Of a stretch of DNA of 64,000 bases, positions 8,467 through 16,876 are shown in pieces. The position numbers and the translations under genes were made by a program. The stretch is from Hungatella effluvii (lineage in GTDB: Bacteria > Bacillota > Clostridia > Lachnospirales > Lachnospiraceae): the NCBI RefSeq assembly GCF_003201875.1, contig NZ_QJKD01000007.1, positions 62,001 through 126,000 of the forward strand, in the 5' to 3' direction. Positions within the stretch are counted from its first letter, which is position 1, and the number at the start of each line of letters is the position of its first letter. A model generated the notes under the pieces. The model made no database searches. It saw nothing but the letters and a program-made list of their open reading frames with translations, and was not told the DNA's origin.

Positions 8467-9021
8467 GTGATTAAACTCAAGTTTTTTGGCCTGGGGGGCC
8501 AGGGAATTGTGACTGCAGCGAAGACTCTGTCCGAGGCGGTTTCCATCTATGAAGAGGAGTATGCGATAACTGTTCCGGCCTATGGACATGAACGGCGCGG
8601 AGCGCCAGTCAATACCAGCATTATGATAGACAGCAAACCGGTTCTGTTAAACTGTTTTGTCTATGAACCAGAGATTGTCCTTGTATCTGACGCAAGCTTT
8701 CTGACGCGGGAAATAGATATTGGAGCAGGCATCTCTGGAAATGCGGTTCTGGTACTCAACACAGGGAACGAGGGCATCGCAGGACAGTTTAAGGAGAAGT
8801 TCGGATTCAAAGAGGTCTATTATGCGGATGCCACGAGTATTGCATTAAAGAATATAAAGAGAAACATTCCCAACAGCGCCATGCTGGGGGTTCTGGCGAG
8901 GACTGGAATCGTAAAAATAGAATCCGTGATGGCGGCCGTTAAATCTACCTTTGGAACAAAGGCGGGCAGTGCAAATGCGGATGCGGCAAAGGAGGCTTAC
9001 GATGAAACTGGAAAGATTTAG
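8467..9021 (+). CDS. 2-oxoacid:ferredoxin oxidoreductase, gamma subunit
   Basis: A 184-residue subunit of the pyruvate/2-oxoacid:ferredoxin oxidoreductase family. It has the signature GLGGQGIVTAAK near the N terminus, then PAYGHERRGAPVNT, both typical of the gamma subunit. The enzyme oxidatively decarboxylates a 2-oxoacid to acyl-CoA and reduces ferredoxin. The start is GTG at 8467, preceded by GGAGGGGG. The 3' end overlaps the delta subunit gene by 20 bases. The four subunits occur in the order gamma-delta-alpha-beta, as in many archaeal and clostridial enzymes. Whether the substrate is pyruvate, a branched-chain 2-oxoacid or 2-oxobutyrate cannot be told from sequence. Confidence 0.92.
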   Translation: MIKLKFFGLGGQGIVTAAKTLSEAVSIYEEEYAITVPAYGHERRGAPVNTSIMIDSKPVLLNCFVYEPEIVLVSDASFLTREIDIGAGISGNAVLVLNTGNEGIAGQFKEKFGFKEVYYADATSIALKNIKRNIPNSAMLGVLARTGIVKIESVMAAVKSTFGTKAGSANADAAKEAYDETGKI

Positions 9022-9280
9022 AGCTGAAGGGCCGATAGCCACCGTATTTGGGGCGGTGAATACAGGTTCCTGGCGTCAGGAGTATCCGACGGTGGATTAC
9101 GAGGCCTGCATTAAGTGCGGTACCTGCCAGAGATACTGCCCTGTTGACGCCATAACAATTCGTGCAGATCAGGAGGAATGTGTGGCATTTGCCTGGGATT
9201 TCTGTAAGGGCTGCGGAATCTGTGCCAATGAATGCCCGAAAACGTGTATTAAAATGGCGCCTGTGGGAGGTGAGAGATAG
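9002..9280 (+). CDS. 2-oxoacid:ferredoxin oxidoreductase, delta (ferredoxin) subunit
   Basis: A 92-residue iron-sulphur subunit with two complete [4Fe-4S] motifs, CIKCGTCQRYCP and CKGCGICANECP. It passes electrons from the thiamine site to soluble ferredoxin. The ATG at 9002 is chosen because an AAAGGAGG site precedes it and the sequence MKLERFRAEGP matches the usual N terminus; a longer reading from 8951 would lie deep in the gamma gene. It overlaps gamma by 20 bases, and the alpha gene begins immediately after its stop codon. Confidence 0.92.
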   Translation: MKLERFRAEGPIATVFGAVNTGSWRQEYPTVDYEACIKCGTCQRYCPVDAITIRADQEECVAFAWDFCKGCGICANECPKTCIKMAPVGGER

Positions 9281-10480
9281 ATGGCTCAGTATAAAATGTT
9301 GGATGGCAACGCGGCTGCGGTACAGGCCGTAAGCATGGCCGGAGTCAAAGTGGTTTCCGCATATCCGATTACACCCCAGAGCCCCATTGCGGAAAAGCTG
9401 TCAGATTTGATTGCACAGGGAACGCTGGATGCTAAATACATCCGTGTAGAATCTGAGCATTCTGCCTTAAGCTGCACCCTGGGAGCTCAGCTCACCGGAG
9501 TCAGGGCGGCAACAGCGACAGCATCGGTCGGCCTAGCGCTCATGCATGAAATCTGCAACGCGGTATCCGGTATGCGTGTTCCCATGGTTATGCCGGTGGT
9601 GAACAGGGCTCTGGCGTCGCCATGGAGTCTCTGGTGCGACCACCAGGACAGTATGGCGGAACGAGACAGCGGCTGGCTTCAGTTCTATTGTGAAAATGTG
9701 CAGGAGATTTATGATCTGCTGCTGATGGCATACCGAATTGCGGAACACGAGAAGGTTTTGCTTCCGGCGATGGTATGTTTTGATGGCTTTTTCCTGTCTC
9801 ACTCCATGCAGAAGGTGCTGGTTCCGGAGCAGGAAGCGGTGACAGAATTTATCGGACCGTACCAGAAGAAAAATTTCTGGCTGGATCCAGCCGATCCGGT
9901 ATTTATCAATGATCTCATCTCTCTGGAAGAGTTTACGGAGATGAAATATCAGATGATGAAGGGGTTTGAGGCCGCGGAAGAAGTATTCGGAAAGACGGCG
10001 GAAGAGTTTGAATCCAGATTTGGACGAAAGCTTCAGATGCTGGAGGGATACAGGACAGAGGACGCCGAAACAATTCTGGTAGGTATGGGGTCCATGATGG
10101 GAACCATGAAGTACTTTGTCAACGAGCAGCGGGAAAAAGGTGAGAAAGTCGGGGCGGTAAAGGTAACGTGTTTCCGGCCATTCCCGGCAAAGCAGATGAA
10201 GATACTTGCACAGAATGCGAAACGGATTGCCGTGTTCGACAGAAGCGCCGGTCTGGGCGCCATGGGAGGACCTCTCTTCCAGGAGACGGTGAGCGCCGTG
10301 GGCGGAGGCTGCATTGCGAAGGATTACATAGGCGGGCTGGGCGGCAGAGATGTAAATCCGGCAACAATACAGCGTATGTATGACGATATTCTGCATGCAG
10401 AAGCTGCTTCAAATATTCCGGTGTGGATTGATACAAAGGAGAATCCAATGGATATCAGGGAGGTGCTCAGATATGTATAA
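9281..10480 (+). CDS. 2-oxoacid:ferredoxin oxidoreductase, alpha subunit
   Basis: A 399-residue alpha subunit (PorA-like). It has the conserved AYPITPQSPIAEKL motif near residue 30, an ESEHSALS segment, and the C-terminal domain with DRSAGLGAMGGPLFQE. In this family alpha helps bind the 2-oxoacid and CoA. The start codon directly abuts the delta stop codon, and the end overlaps the beta gene by 8 bases, so all four subunits are tightly coupled. Length is normal for the family (about 390-400). Confidence 0.93.
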   Translation: MAQYKMLDGNAAAVQAVSMAGVKVVSAYPITPQSPIAEKLSDLIAQGTLDAKYIRVESEHSALSCTLGAQLTGVRAATATASVGLALMHEICNAVSGMRVPMVMPVVNRALASPWSLWCDHQDSMAERDSGWLQFYCENVQEIYDLLLMAYRIAEHEKVLLPAMVCFDGFFLSHSMQKVLVPEQEAVTEFIGPYQKKNFWLDPADPVFINDLISLEEFTEMKYQMMKGFEAAEEVFGKTAEEFESRFGRKLQMLEGYRTEDAETILVGMGSMMGTMKYFVNEQREKGEKVGAVKVTCFRPFPAKQMKILAQNAKRIAVFDRSAGLGAMGGPLFQETVSAVGGGCIAKDYIGGLGGRDVNPATIQRMYDDILHAEAASNIPVWIDTKENPMDIREVLRYV

Positions 10481-11342
10481 GATCGTAACAGAAGCGAAGG
10501 GCCTTGTATCCCATGGAGTAAATGCATGCGCCGGCTGCGGCTTAGAGCTTGTTTTTCGCAATGTGGTCCAGGCTTTAGGAGAGGACACGGTCGTCATTAT
10601 TCCGCCTGGCTGTGCAGCGCTTTTCAGCGGTATTGACAATGTAACGAACATGAAGATCGCCGGTTACCAATGCAACCTGGAAAATACAGCTGCGTCGGCC
10701 GCAGGGGTGCGGGCCGGACTCGACGCACAGGGAAATACTCATACGACGGTCCTGGCTTTTGCCGGAGACGGCGCTACTGCAGATATTGGTCTTCAGTCGC
10801 TGTCGGGAATCATGGAGCGCGGCGACCGGGTGCTCTACGTCTGCTATGATAATGAAGCCTATATGAACACGGGGATCCAGGGGTCCAGCGCCACGCCATA
10901 CGGTGCCAATACGACTACGACTCCTGCAGGTAAACCCACATATAAAAAGGATCTGCTGAAAATCGCTATTGCCCACCACATTCCGTACGCAGCTGCGTGT
11001 TCCGTTGCAAATCTGCCGGACCTGGTGAAAAAAGTAAAGAAGGCCAAAGGTGTGGATGGCCCCGCGTTACTGCACGTACATACGCCATGTCCTACCGGCT
11101 GGGCATATCCGCCTGCGAAATCTATCGAAGTATGCAGAATGGCGATTGAAACGGGGGCCTGGGTTTTGTATGAATACGAAAATGGCCGGATTACAGTGAA
11201 CAGAAAGGTAAAGGAATTAAGGCCAATCCGGGATTACTTATCGCTCCAGGGGCGTTTTAAGAAGATGACAGAGGTTGATATGGAAGTTTTACAGAGAGAG
11301 ACGGCTTCCAGATACAGAGAGCTCCTTGCGTCAGAAGGCTGA
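10473..11342 (+). CDS. 2-oxoacid:ferredoxin oxidoreductase, beta (thiamine diphosphate) subunit
   Basis: A 289-residue catalytic subunit. It has CAGCGLELVFRN at the N terminus (cluster-type cysteines of the beta subunit), then the thiamine diphosphate motif beginning GDGATADIG and ending near YDNEAYMNTG (roughly residues 90-135). The ATG at 10473 is selected because an AGGGAGG site ends ten bases upstream and the protein then begins MYKIVTEAKG, as in relatives; a longer reading from 10380 would sit inside alpha. Beta binds thiamine diphosphate and carries out the decarboxylation. It is the last of the four subunit genes, 14 bases before the kinase gene. Confidence 0.93.
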   Translation: MYKIVTEAKGLVSHGVNACAGCGLELVFRNVVQALGEDTVVIIPPGCAALFSGIDNVTNMKIAGYQCNLENTAASAAGVRAGLDAQGNTHTTVLAFAGDGATADIGLQSLSGIMERGDRVLYVCYDNEAYMNTGIQGSSATPYGANTTTTPAGKPTYKKDLLKIAIAHHIPYAAACSVANLPDLVKKVKKAKGVDGPALLHVHTPCPTGWAYPPAKSIEVCRMAIETGAWVLYEYENGRITVNRKVKELRPIRDYLSLQGRFKKMTEVDMEVLQRETASRYRELLASEG

Positions 11343-11356
11343 ATGGAGGAGGAGAG

Positions 11357-12478
11357 ATGGAGAAGGAATATCGCATTCTTATTACAAATGGGGGCTCTAC
11401 CTCTACCAAGATTGCTGTACGTGAGAATCATGAAGTACTTTTGTCGGTATCCGTTAAGCATACGACTAAAGAGCTGGAGCAGTATCAGACCATCTGGGAT
11501 CAGTATGATTACAGAAAACAGGCTGTTTTAAAAGTGCTTGAGAAAGCCGATATCAAATTGGATTCTCTGGATGCCCTGGTGACGCGTGGAGGTAATATGC
11601 GGGCCGTGGAAGGGGGGATCTATGAGATCGGAGAACAGATGCTTGGGGATATGAAAAGTGGTCTCTATGGCTCTCATCCATGTTCGGTCTGCAATCAGAT
11701 TGCCTATGATATGGGAAAAGAACTGGGAATCCCGGCCCTGGTTGTGGATCCGCCCATGACGGATGAACTGTGCAGTGAAGCCAGGTTTTCTGGCAGCGCT
11801 GCCATTCAGCGGATATCCAGCTTCCATGCGCTGAACCAAAAGGCGACGGCGCGGAAGATCTGTGCGAAAATGGGGAAAGCCTATGAAGATACGGATATGA
11901 TTGTCGTTCATCTGGGCGGAGGCATATCGGTAGGCGCTCATAAAAAAGGCCGCGTGATCGATGTCAATAATGCCCTGGATGGCGACGGTCCATTCTCGCC
12001 GGAAAGATCCGGGGATTTGCCGGTAGGGGATCTGATACGGCTGTGCTATTCCGGACAGTACACTTGTCAGGAGATGTTGCGTCAGGTCAATGGGCGCGGC
12101 GGCCTTGTCAGTTACTTGGGAACCGCGGACTGCTTAGAGGTGGAACAGCGAATCAAAGAGGGGGATGAGCTGGCTGGAGCCGTCTATAGGGCCATGGCGT
12201 ATCAGGTAGCAAAAGCGATCGGAGGAGCGGCTACGGTTCTGTGCGGCCACGTGGAGGCCATTGCATTTACCGGCAGCCTGGCATTTTCAGAGTGTTTTAC
12301 CGGGCTGATAAAAGAAAGAATCGGATTTATTGCACCAGTCTATCTTTGTCCGGGTGAAAATGAGATGGAGGCGTTGGGAGACGGCTGTCTTCGGTACTTA
12401 ACCAGCCGGGAAGCGAAAAAGGCATATCCATATACAGATCGGGAGGCAGATGATGATAAAACGGATCAGAGAGATTGA
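11357..12478 (+). CDS. buk: Butyrate kinase homologue
   Basis: A 373-residue member of the acetate/butyrate kinase superfamily that turns acyl phosphate plus ADP into the free acid plus ATP. Family blocks visible are NGGSTSTKIAV (phosphate-binding, N terminus), SFHALNQKA, VVHLGGGISVGAHKKGR and NALDGDGPFSPERSG. The segment normally like HASNLG reads SHPCSVCNQ here, a local divergence with two cysteines. The preferred acyl chain is uncertain (butyrate, isobutyrate, 2-methylbutyrate, propionate). Next to an acyl-CoA-producing oxidoreductase, it completes an ATP-yielding route from 2-oxoacid to carboxylic acid. Confidence 0.9.
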   Translation: MEKEYRILITNGGSTSTKIAVRENHEVLLSVSVKHTTKELEQYQTIWDQYDYRKQAVLKVLEKADIKLDSLDALVTRGGNMRAVEGGIYEIGEQMLGDMKSGLYGSHPCSVCNQIAYDMGKELGIPALVVDPPMTDELCSEARFSGSAAIQRISSFHALNQKATARKICAKMGKAYEDTDMIVVHLGGGISVGAHKKGRVIDVNNALDGDGPFSPERSGDLPVGDLIRLCYSGQYTCQEMLRQVNGRGGLVSYLGTADCLEVEQRIKEGDELAGAVYRAMAYQVAKAIGGAATVLCGHVEAIAFTGSLAFSECFTGLIKERIGFIAPVYLCPGENEMEALGDGCLRYLTSREAKKAYPYTDREADDDKTDQRD

Positions 12479-13373
12479 ACAGTATTTAGACAGAGAAAAT
12501 CCGAGAGTGATCGGAGTTGCCGCGGCCGAAGATCAAGATATCATGGAACTTGTAAAAGAGATGGGAAAACGCCGCATTGCCCGGTTTGTATTGGTAGGAG
12601 ACGGCGGCAAAATCACAGAACTTCTGGAGGACAACGGTATTTCAGAAGACACAGCAAAAGTAGTAAACTGTCAGGATCACGGTGAGGCGGCCAGAACCGT
12701 TGTGAGCCTGGCAAAATCCGGTGAGTGCGACCTTATTATGAAAGGGAACCTTCATACATCAGTATTTTTAAAAGCTGTACTGGATAAGGAAAACGGATTG
12801 AACACCGGAAAGCTGCTGTCGCAGATCACTGTATACGATAAGCTCGATGAGGATGGGATTCAGTTAATGACAGACTGCGCCATGGCCATAGAGCCTGGAC
12901 TGGAAGACAAGAAGGCGATCATAGAAAACGCGGTGGAACTGATGCGCCGGCTGGGATATGACTGTCCCAAAGTAGCGCTAGTATCAGCCCTGGAAGTGGT
13001 AAATCCCAAAATCCCGGATACAATGGAGGCCGCGATACTGAGCAAGATGTGTGACAGGGGCCAGATAAAAAACTGTATTGTCGATGGTCCTCTGGCGTTG
13101 GACAACGCCGTATCAGAAGAGGCGGCTCGTCACAAAAATATTACAAGTCCTGTAGCGGGACACGCGGACATTCTGGTGTTTCCTAATTTACAGGTGGCAA
13201 ACTGTGTCTTTAAAACGCTTATTTTTTTCGCAAAAATGGACACCGCCGCAGTCATCATGGGAACAAAAGCACCTGTAGTCATGACCTCGAGAACAGATAC
13301 CGTAGAAAATAAAATGTTGTCAATTATGTTTTCCATCTATTTGTCAGGAAAGCCAGATGTCAGTCATTCATAA
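12453..13373 (+). CDS. ptb: Phosphate butyryltransferase homologue
   Basis: A 306-residue phosphotransacylase of the Ptb family that converts acyl-CoA plus phosphate into acyl phosphate plus CoA. Visible blocks are LIMKGNLHTSVFLKAVL, TDCAMAIEP and the C-terminal MGTKAPVVMTSRTDT. There are adjacent ATG codons at 12450 and 12453; the second is chosen because the GGGAGG site at 12441-12446 then has six bases of spacing. It overlaps the kinase gene by 26 bases, and a strong terminator follows. In most clostridial genomes ptb comes before buk; here the order is reversed. It makes the link between the oxidoreductase's acyl-CoA product and the kinase. Confidence 0.9.
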   Translation: MIKRIREIEQYLDRENPRVIGVAAAEDQDIMELVKEMGKRRIARFVLVGDGGKITELLEDNGISEDTAKVVNCQDHGEAARTVVSLAKSGECDLIMKGNLHTSVFLKAVLDKENGLNTGKLLSQITVYDKLDEDGIQLMTDCAMAIEPGLEDKKAIIENAVELMRRLGYDCPKVALVSALEVVNPKIPDTMEAAILSKMCDRGQIKNCIVDGPLALDNAVSEEAARHKNITSPVAGHADILVFPNLQVANCVFKTLIFFAKMDTAAVIMGTKAPVVMTSRTDTVENKMLSIMFSIYLSGKPDVSHS

Positions 13374-13403
13374 AATTGTCTTACTGCTTTTCTGACAAAA
13401 CCA

Positions 13404-13455
13404 GAACACAGCGCCAGCTTGCCCGTGACCAACCGGGCGAACCGGCGCTGTGTTC
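13404..13455. terminator. Long hairpin terminator between convergent operons
   Basis: Arms GAACACAGCGCC and GGCGCTGTGTTC, extended by a second GC-rich stem (GCCCG/CGGGC) inside. It lies between the Ptb gene and the convergent AraC gene. The U-tract is weak on both strands. Confidence 0.75.
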
Positions 13456-13459
13456 CCAT

Positions 13460-14305
13460 CTATTGATGCACCGCATTCTGCTTCCTGTACTGATTCGGAC
13501 TTATCCCCGTAAACTTCTTAAATATCTGCGAAAAATACGACTGCGAGGCAAATCCCGTGCTGGCTGCGATCTCGGCAATCGAATAATCCGTCTGTGTGAG
13601 CAGATCCTTGCTTATTTGAAGACGGCGCTGGATCAGATAGGTGATGGGCGACATTCCCAGATACTTGGAAAAGGTGTGCGATAAGTAAAACTTGTTGATG
13701 TGGGTAGCATCCGCCAGAGAATCCAGGGTGATCGGCTGTGCGTAATTTGCATCCAGATACCGTTTGGCGCTGGCGCATTCCTTGGGCATGCGGGAGGCAT
13801 CCGTGGAGATGATGCCGAACTGGTCATTTCTCGTAATATAGATGAGAATAACTTCCAGAAGGTCGTGGCATACCTGTTCGTAACCGTTCTTTTTTTCCTT
13901 GATCTCACGAAGCATCAGCTGGGAGAAATTCAGCAGGTTCTTTTTTTCGGCGGAATAGTTATAGTAACCATAGTTTTCCGGGACATCCGGAGTGCCGAAA
14001 GAGAAGGTCAGGCCCTCGACGCCGAATACGATATACTCTAACGGTTTGGAATCCATAGACTTCTCCGTGTGTTCCACATTGGGATTGACGATGACCATAT
14101 CATTTTCCTTAACCGTGATCAGCCGGTCTTCCACCAGGAATTTTCCCAGGCCGCTGATGACATAGAACAGCTCGGTAAAATGATGGGTATGGGGAAGACT
14201 CTGCCAGTCGCCTTCGTATTTGGAGGTGGAGGCGTACAGGAGCTGGAAATTCAGTTTTTGGAGTGTTTCAAGATTTTTATCAAAATTCAATCGTTCGTTA
14301 CTCAT
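13460..14305 (-). CDS. AraC-family transcriptional regulator (cupin sensor)
   Basis: A 281-residue regulator. The N-terminal cupin domain (HTHHFTELFYVISG, then VNPNVEHTEKS) probably binds a sugar or other small ligand. The C-terminal tandem helix-turn-helix begins near ITLDSLADATHINKFYLSH and ends with IAASTGFASQSYFSQIFKKFTGISPNQYR. The start has an AGAGGT site upstream. It is convergent with the Ptb gene and has no obvious partner gene on its own strand, so its target is unclear. Confidence 0.9.
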   Translation of the reverse strand: MSNERLNFDKNLETLQKLNFQLLYASTSKYEGDWQSLPHTHHFTELFYVISGLGKFLVEDRLITVKENDMVIVNPNVEHTEKSMDSKPLEYIVFGVEGLTFSFGTPDVPENYGYYNYSAEKKNLLNFSQLMLREIKEKKNGYEQVCHDLLEVILIYITRNDQFGIISTDASRMPKECASAKRYLDANYAQPITLDSLADATHINKFYLSHTFSKYLGMSPITYLIQRRLQISKDLLTQTDYSIAEIAASTGFASQSYFSQIFKKFTGISPNQYRKQNAVHQ

Positions 14306-14629
14306 AGGGCTACCTCTTTAAATTTTACAGACCTTTTAATTATCTTGCCTGGAAATCGCAAAGTAATAATAAATAAGCCGTTTCTCATACGTAAAAACAC
14401 CAAATAAAGTCCTTTTATACTGTCTATTATAGGTGATTTGGCCATGAAAGAAAAGCTTTTTATTATTACTGGAGCAAGATATATAAAAAGTAAGAATCAC
14501 ACGGGGCATGCCTGTGGATGCCCTTTCTTCCACTTATTGTCAGCTTTATTTAAGAATATAGTTCTGGTATTGGTAAGGTGTATATAGTATACTGTATTGT
14601 ATTACATTTCTTATTATAAGGAGGAAACT
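14306..14629. other. Control region between AraC gene and lipoprotein gene
   Basis: 324 bp, AT-rich. It holds a possible 47-codon reading frame (14444-14587), a small hairpin with GGGCAT/ATGCCC arms near 14504-14522 and a TATACT box at 14588-14593 without a good -35. No known RNA motif was recognised. Confidence 0.4.
14444..14587 (+). CDS. Possible 47-residue small protein (weak)
   Basis: An ATG at 14444 follows AGGTGA with seven bases of spacing and opens a 47-codon frame ending TAG at 14585-14587. The peptide begins MKEKLFIITG, has a His/Cys-rich middle (HTGHACGCPFFH) and a hydrophobic end (LFKNIVLVLVRCI). Nothing identifies it. It may be chance, since the start region also lies near the promoter of the divergent AraC gene. 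Confidence 0.2.
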   Translation: MKEKLFIITGARYIKSKNHTGHACGCPFFHLLSALFKNIVLVLVRCI

Positions 14630-15412
14630 ATGAAAAAATTTTTAACACTTCTTTTGAGTGCGGCCATGGTATTATCCCTGGCAGGATGCGGCGGCGGAAA
14701 AGACGCCAGGACGATTTATGATGAAGCTTCCAAGAAGACTTCGGAACTTCAGGAAATGGATATCGAGACAACGGCTGCCATGACGATGACTCAGGGGGAT
14801 CAGACCATCGACTTATCGACAACCATGGATATTCAGATGACAGGCGCGAATACGGATGATATGAAGTATCTGGCAGCCGGAAAGACCACGATGGCGGGTC
14901 AGGATATTGATATGACGATGTACTACGAAGGCGGCTATTACTACATGGAGACCATGGGTCAGAAGATCAAGTACGCCATGGATTTAAACCAGCTCATGGA
15001 GCAGGTAAAGCAGAGCACGGAAGGCGCCAACATGGAATCTTCTTATATGAAGGAAATCAAGGCGAAGAAGGACGGAGATAATCAGATCCTCACATTTACG
15101 GCTGACGCGGAAAAGATGGACTCCTATGTACAGGATATCATGGGCAGCATGAGCGGAGCGGTTGCTGGAGCGGAAGATATTGATTATAAGATCAAATCGG
15201 CCAGTGGGGAAGCGGTTGTGAATAAAGACGGCTATTTCTCAAGCATGAATATCAAGATGAGCATGGATATGACGGTTCAGGGGGAGACCGTTGGCGTGGA
15301 GATGGATACCAACGCTATTTATCATAATCCGGGCCAGGCGGTCACATTGACTGCGCCAGACCTGGAGGGCTATCAGGAAGTCGATCCTGCGGCTCTGGGA
15401 ACCCAGCAGTAA
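14630..15412 (+). CDS. Surface lipoprotein, DUF6612-like
   Basis: A 260-residue lipoprotein. Signal peptide MKKFLTLLLSAAMVLSLAGC with lipobox LAGC, then a beta-rich domain with repeated Met/Thr-rich strands (MDIETTAAMTMTQGDQTIDL, MDIQMTGAN, MSMDMTVQGE), the look of the DUF6612/LolA-like lipid-binding folds common in Firmicutes. The ATG at 14630 sits five bases after a perfect AAGGAGG; a longer reading would remove the signal peptide from the N terminus. It is a single-gene transcript ending in a perfect terminator. Function is unknown; the fold resemblance is from memory. Confidence 0.8.
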   Translation: MKKFLTLLLSAAMVLSLAGCGGGKDARTIYDEASKKTSELQEMDIETTAAMTMTQGDQTIDLSTTMDIQMTGANTDDMKYLAAGKTTMAGQDIDMTMYYEGGYYYMETMGQKIKYAMDLNQLMEQVKQSTEGANMESSYMKEIKAKKDGDNQILTFTADAEKMDSYVQDIMGSMSGAVAGAEDIDYKIKSASGEAVVNKDGYFSSMNIKMSMDMTVQGETVGVEMDTNAIYHNPGQAVTLTAPDLEGYQEVDPAALGTQQ

Positions 15413-15416
15413 GCAG

Positions 15417-15460
15417 ACAGCGCTGCACATTCTCATAAGAAGAATGTGCAGCGCTGTTTT
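15417..15460 (+). terminator. Perfect terminator after lipoprotein gene
   Basis: Seventeen-base arms at 15417-15433 and 15441-15457 pair perfectly around a 7-base loop, followed by TTTTAT. It also lies downstream of the convergent lipoprotein gene at 15474. Confidence 0.92.
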
Positions 15461-15473
15461 ATCTTGCCATGCT

Positions 15474-16403
15474 TTATTCTGGAAGAACGATGGAATCGTC
15501 ATTGGAGCGCTCGAGAGTCGCATTGCTGTACTGCGTGATGGTTTTGACTGTCTTGCCGTCGATTTCCTGTCCATAATCGTAAGAGAGGCAGTATTCGATC
15601 GTCAGCAGGCGTCCCGATGAATCGATGACGGCTTTCAATGTCTCGGCCGTATAATTCCGGTCGGTGGCCTCGGCGCCGGTCTCCTCCAGTTCCTTCTGCT
15701 TTGACTCCAGAGAGCTTCTTTCATACTGCTTTAAGTCATCTTTTGTCAGTTCCCGCTGATACCAGTCCATCGCTTCGCCGTACATGACCTTAGAGGGAAG
15801 GGAAGATTCCTTAATCTGCTCGGGGCTGCGGCTGAGCGAAATCGTGGTCCAGCCGCCATCCTTATCGATGGAAGCTTCTGCGAAGTCTTCCGGAGCGATG
15901 CGGTGCCCGTAGATCCACAGGCGCTTTTTATAGTCTTCGTTTCCGGAAGGGCTGTCGGTGGTGTCGTAAACCCAGCCTTTCTCCAGCAGTTCGGGATGAC
16001 TGCCCGTATCACTGTCAGCGTTGGAGGGGGTATGGTACTCGTCTTTCTCCTTGTCAAATATCCGGTAATAGTGATCGCCGCCAAGAAGCTTATGCTCTAC
16101 GGTCAGAGTGGAGCTTTTGTCACTGGAGGTGGTGGTAACATAGTAGTCACGGCCGCCGTCCCCGGAGACACAGATATACGTGGTCTTCTGGCCTTCATAG
16201 CTTTTCTCATCGAAAAGTGCACCTTTGGAGATCGTAAATTCATAGCGGTCCAGGGCCAGATCGTGTTCAATCGCGGCATTGATGGCGTCTGCCGCTTCCT
16301 GCAGTTCGTGTTCCCTGGTTTTCCCGAAACAGCCGGAGACCATAAGGGAAGCGGCTGCCAGAGCGGCGGCCGGAACCAAAAGCCATTTACTTTTCCATAA
16401 CAT
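15474..16403 (-). CDS. Uncharacterised lipoprotein
   Basis: A 309-residue lipoprotein with signal peptide MLWKSKWLLVPAAALAAAS and lipobox VSGC. The rest is a soluble, beta-rich, charged domain that resembles no family I can name. It has regular strand pairs such as YEGQKTTYICVSGDGGRDYYV and a C-terminal part (SSGRLLTIEYCLSYDYGQ) like the LolA/outer-membrane-lipoprotein-sorting superfold. It lies 12 bases after the 88-residue gene on the same strand, so the two are co-transcribed. Confidence 0.75.
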   Translation of the reverse strand: MLWKSKWLLVPAAALAAASLMVSGCFGKTREHELQEAADAINAAIEHDLALDRYEFTISKGALFDEKSYEGQKTTYICVSGDGGRDYYVTTTSSDKSSTLTVEHKLLGGDHYYRIFDKEKDEYHTPSNADSDTGSHPELLEKGWVYDTTDSPSGNEDYKKRLWIYGHRIAPEDFAEASIDKDGGWTTISLSRSPEQIKESSLPSKVMYGEAMDWYQRELTKDDLKQYERSSLESKQKELEETGAEATDRNYTAETLKAVIDSSGRLLTIEYCLSYDYGQEIDGKTVKTITQYSNATLERSNDDSIVLPE

Positions 16404-16415
16404 CGTAATCCCTCT

Positions 16416-16682
16416 TTATTCTTCGATGACCTGGATTTCCAGAAAATCGAAATCAATGTGTTCGATAAAGTTGTCCTGATAAAAACGCGCCTTGTCATGA
16501 ACCTTAAACTCGTGAATGGTGGCATCCAGCCAGATCGGCTTTCCCAAATCAAATTCATAGCAGATATCATCAAGAGCCTGGAAAACCATGGCGGTTCTGG
16601 ACATCGAGTAATCGGAGATGCAGATAACGGTATCCCGGACGAGTCTCGTGTCTTTTATAATCTTAGCCCACATGCGAAACAT
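16416..16682 (-). CDS. Conserved small cytoplasmic protein
   Basis: An 88-residue acidic protein (ends in FDFLEIQVIEE) with no signal peptide. A very good GGAGGAGGAAG site precedes its ATG, which supports it as a real gene. The sequence includes DLGKPIWLDATIHEFKVHDK. Function is unknown; it is cotranscribed with the downstream lipoprotein. Confidence 0.7.
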   Translation of the reverse strand: MFRMWAKIIKDTRLVRDTVICISDYSMSRTAMVFQALDDICYEFDLGKPIWLDATIHEFKVHDKARFYQDNFIEHIDFDFLEIQVIEE

Positions 16683-16790
16683 AGAATCTTCCTCCTCCCG
16701 TATATCTGTGGTTTTTATAAAAAGTATATGCAGTTGATTATATCATCCTGGCGGGAAGCAGTGCAAGGGGAAAAACTTGAGATTAAAAAT

Positions 16791-16819
16791 TTGTAAAAAT
16801 GAATAGAATATGATAGAAT
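16791..16819 (+). promoter_or_regulatory. Promoter of the coiled-coil membrane protein gene
   Basis: TTGTAA (16791-16796), 17-bp spacer, TAGAAT (16814-16819). It sits 58 bases before the ATG at 16877. Confidence 0.5.
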
Positions 16820-16876
16820 CAAGTTAGCGTTTTTTGTGGAATAAAATCGGATAAAACCGAAGGAGGACGACGACGA

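Noticed and set aside
9533..10396. A 287-codon minus-strand frame inside the oxidoreductase alpha gene.
   Set aside because: Complete overlap with a clear PorA-like gene; the peptide is His/Cys/Arg-rich with no domain, typical of antisense frames.
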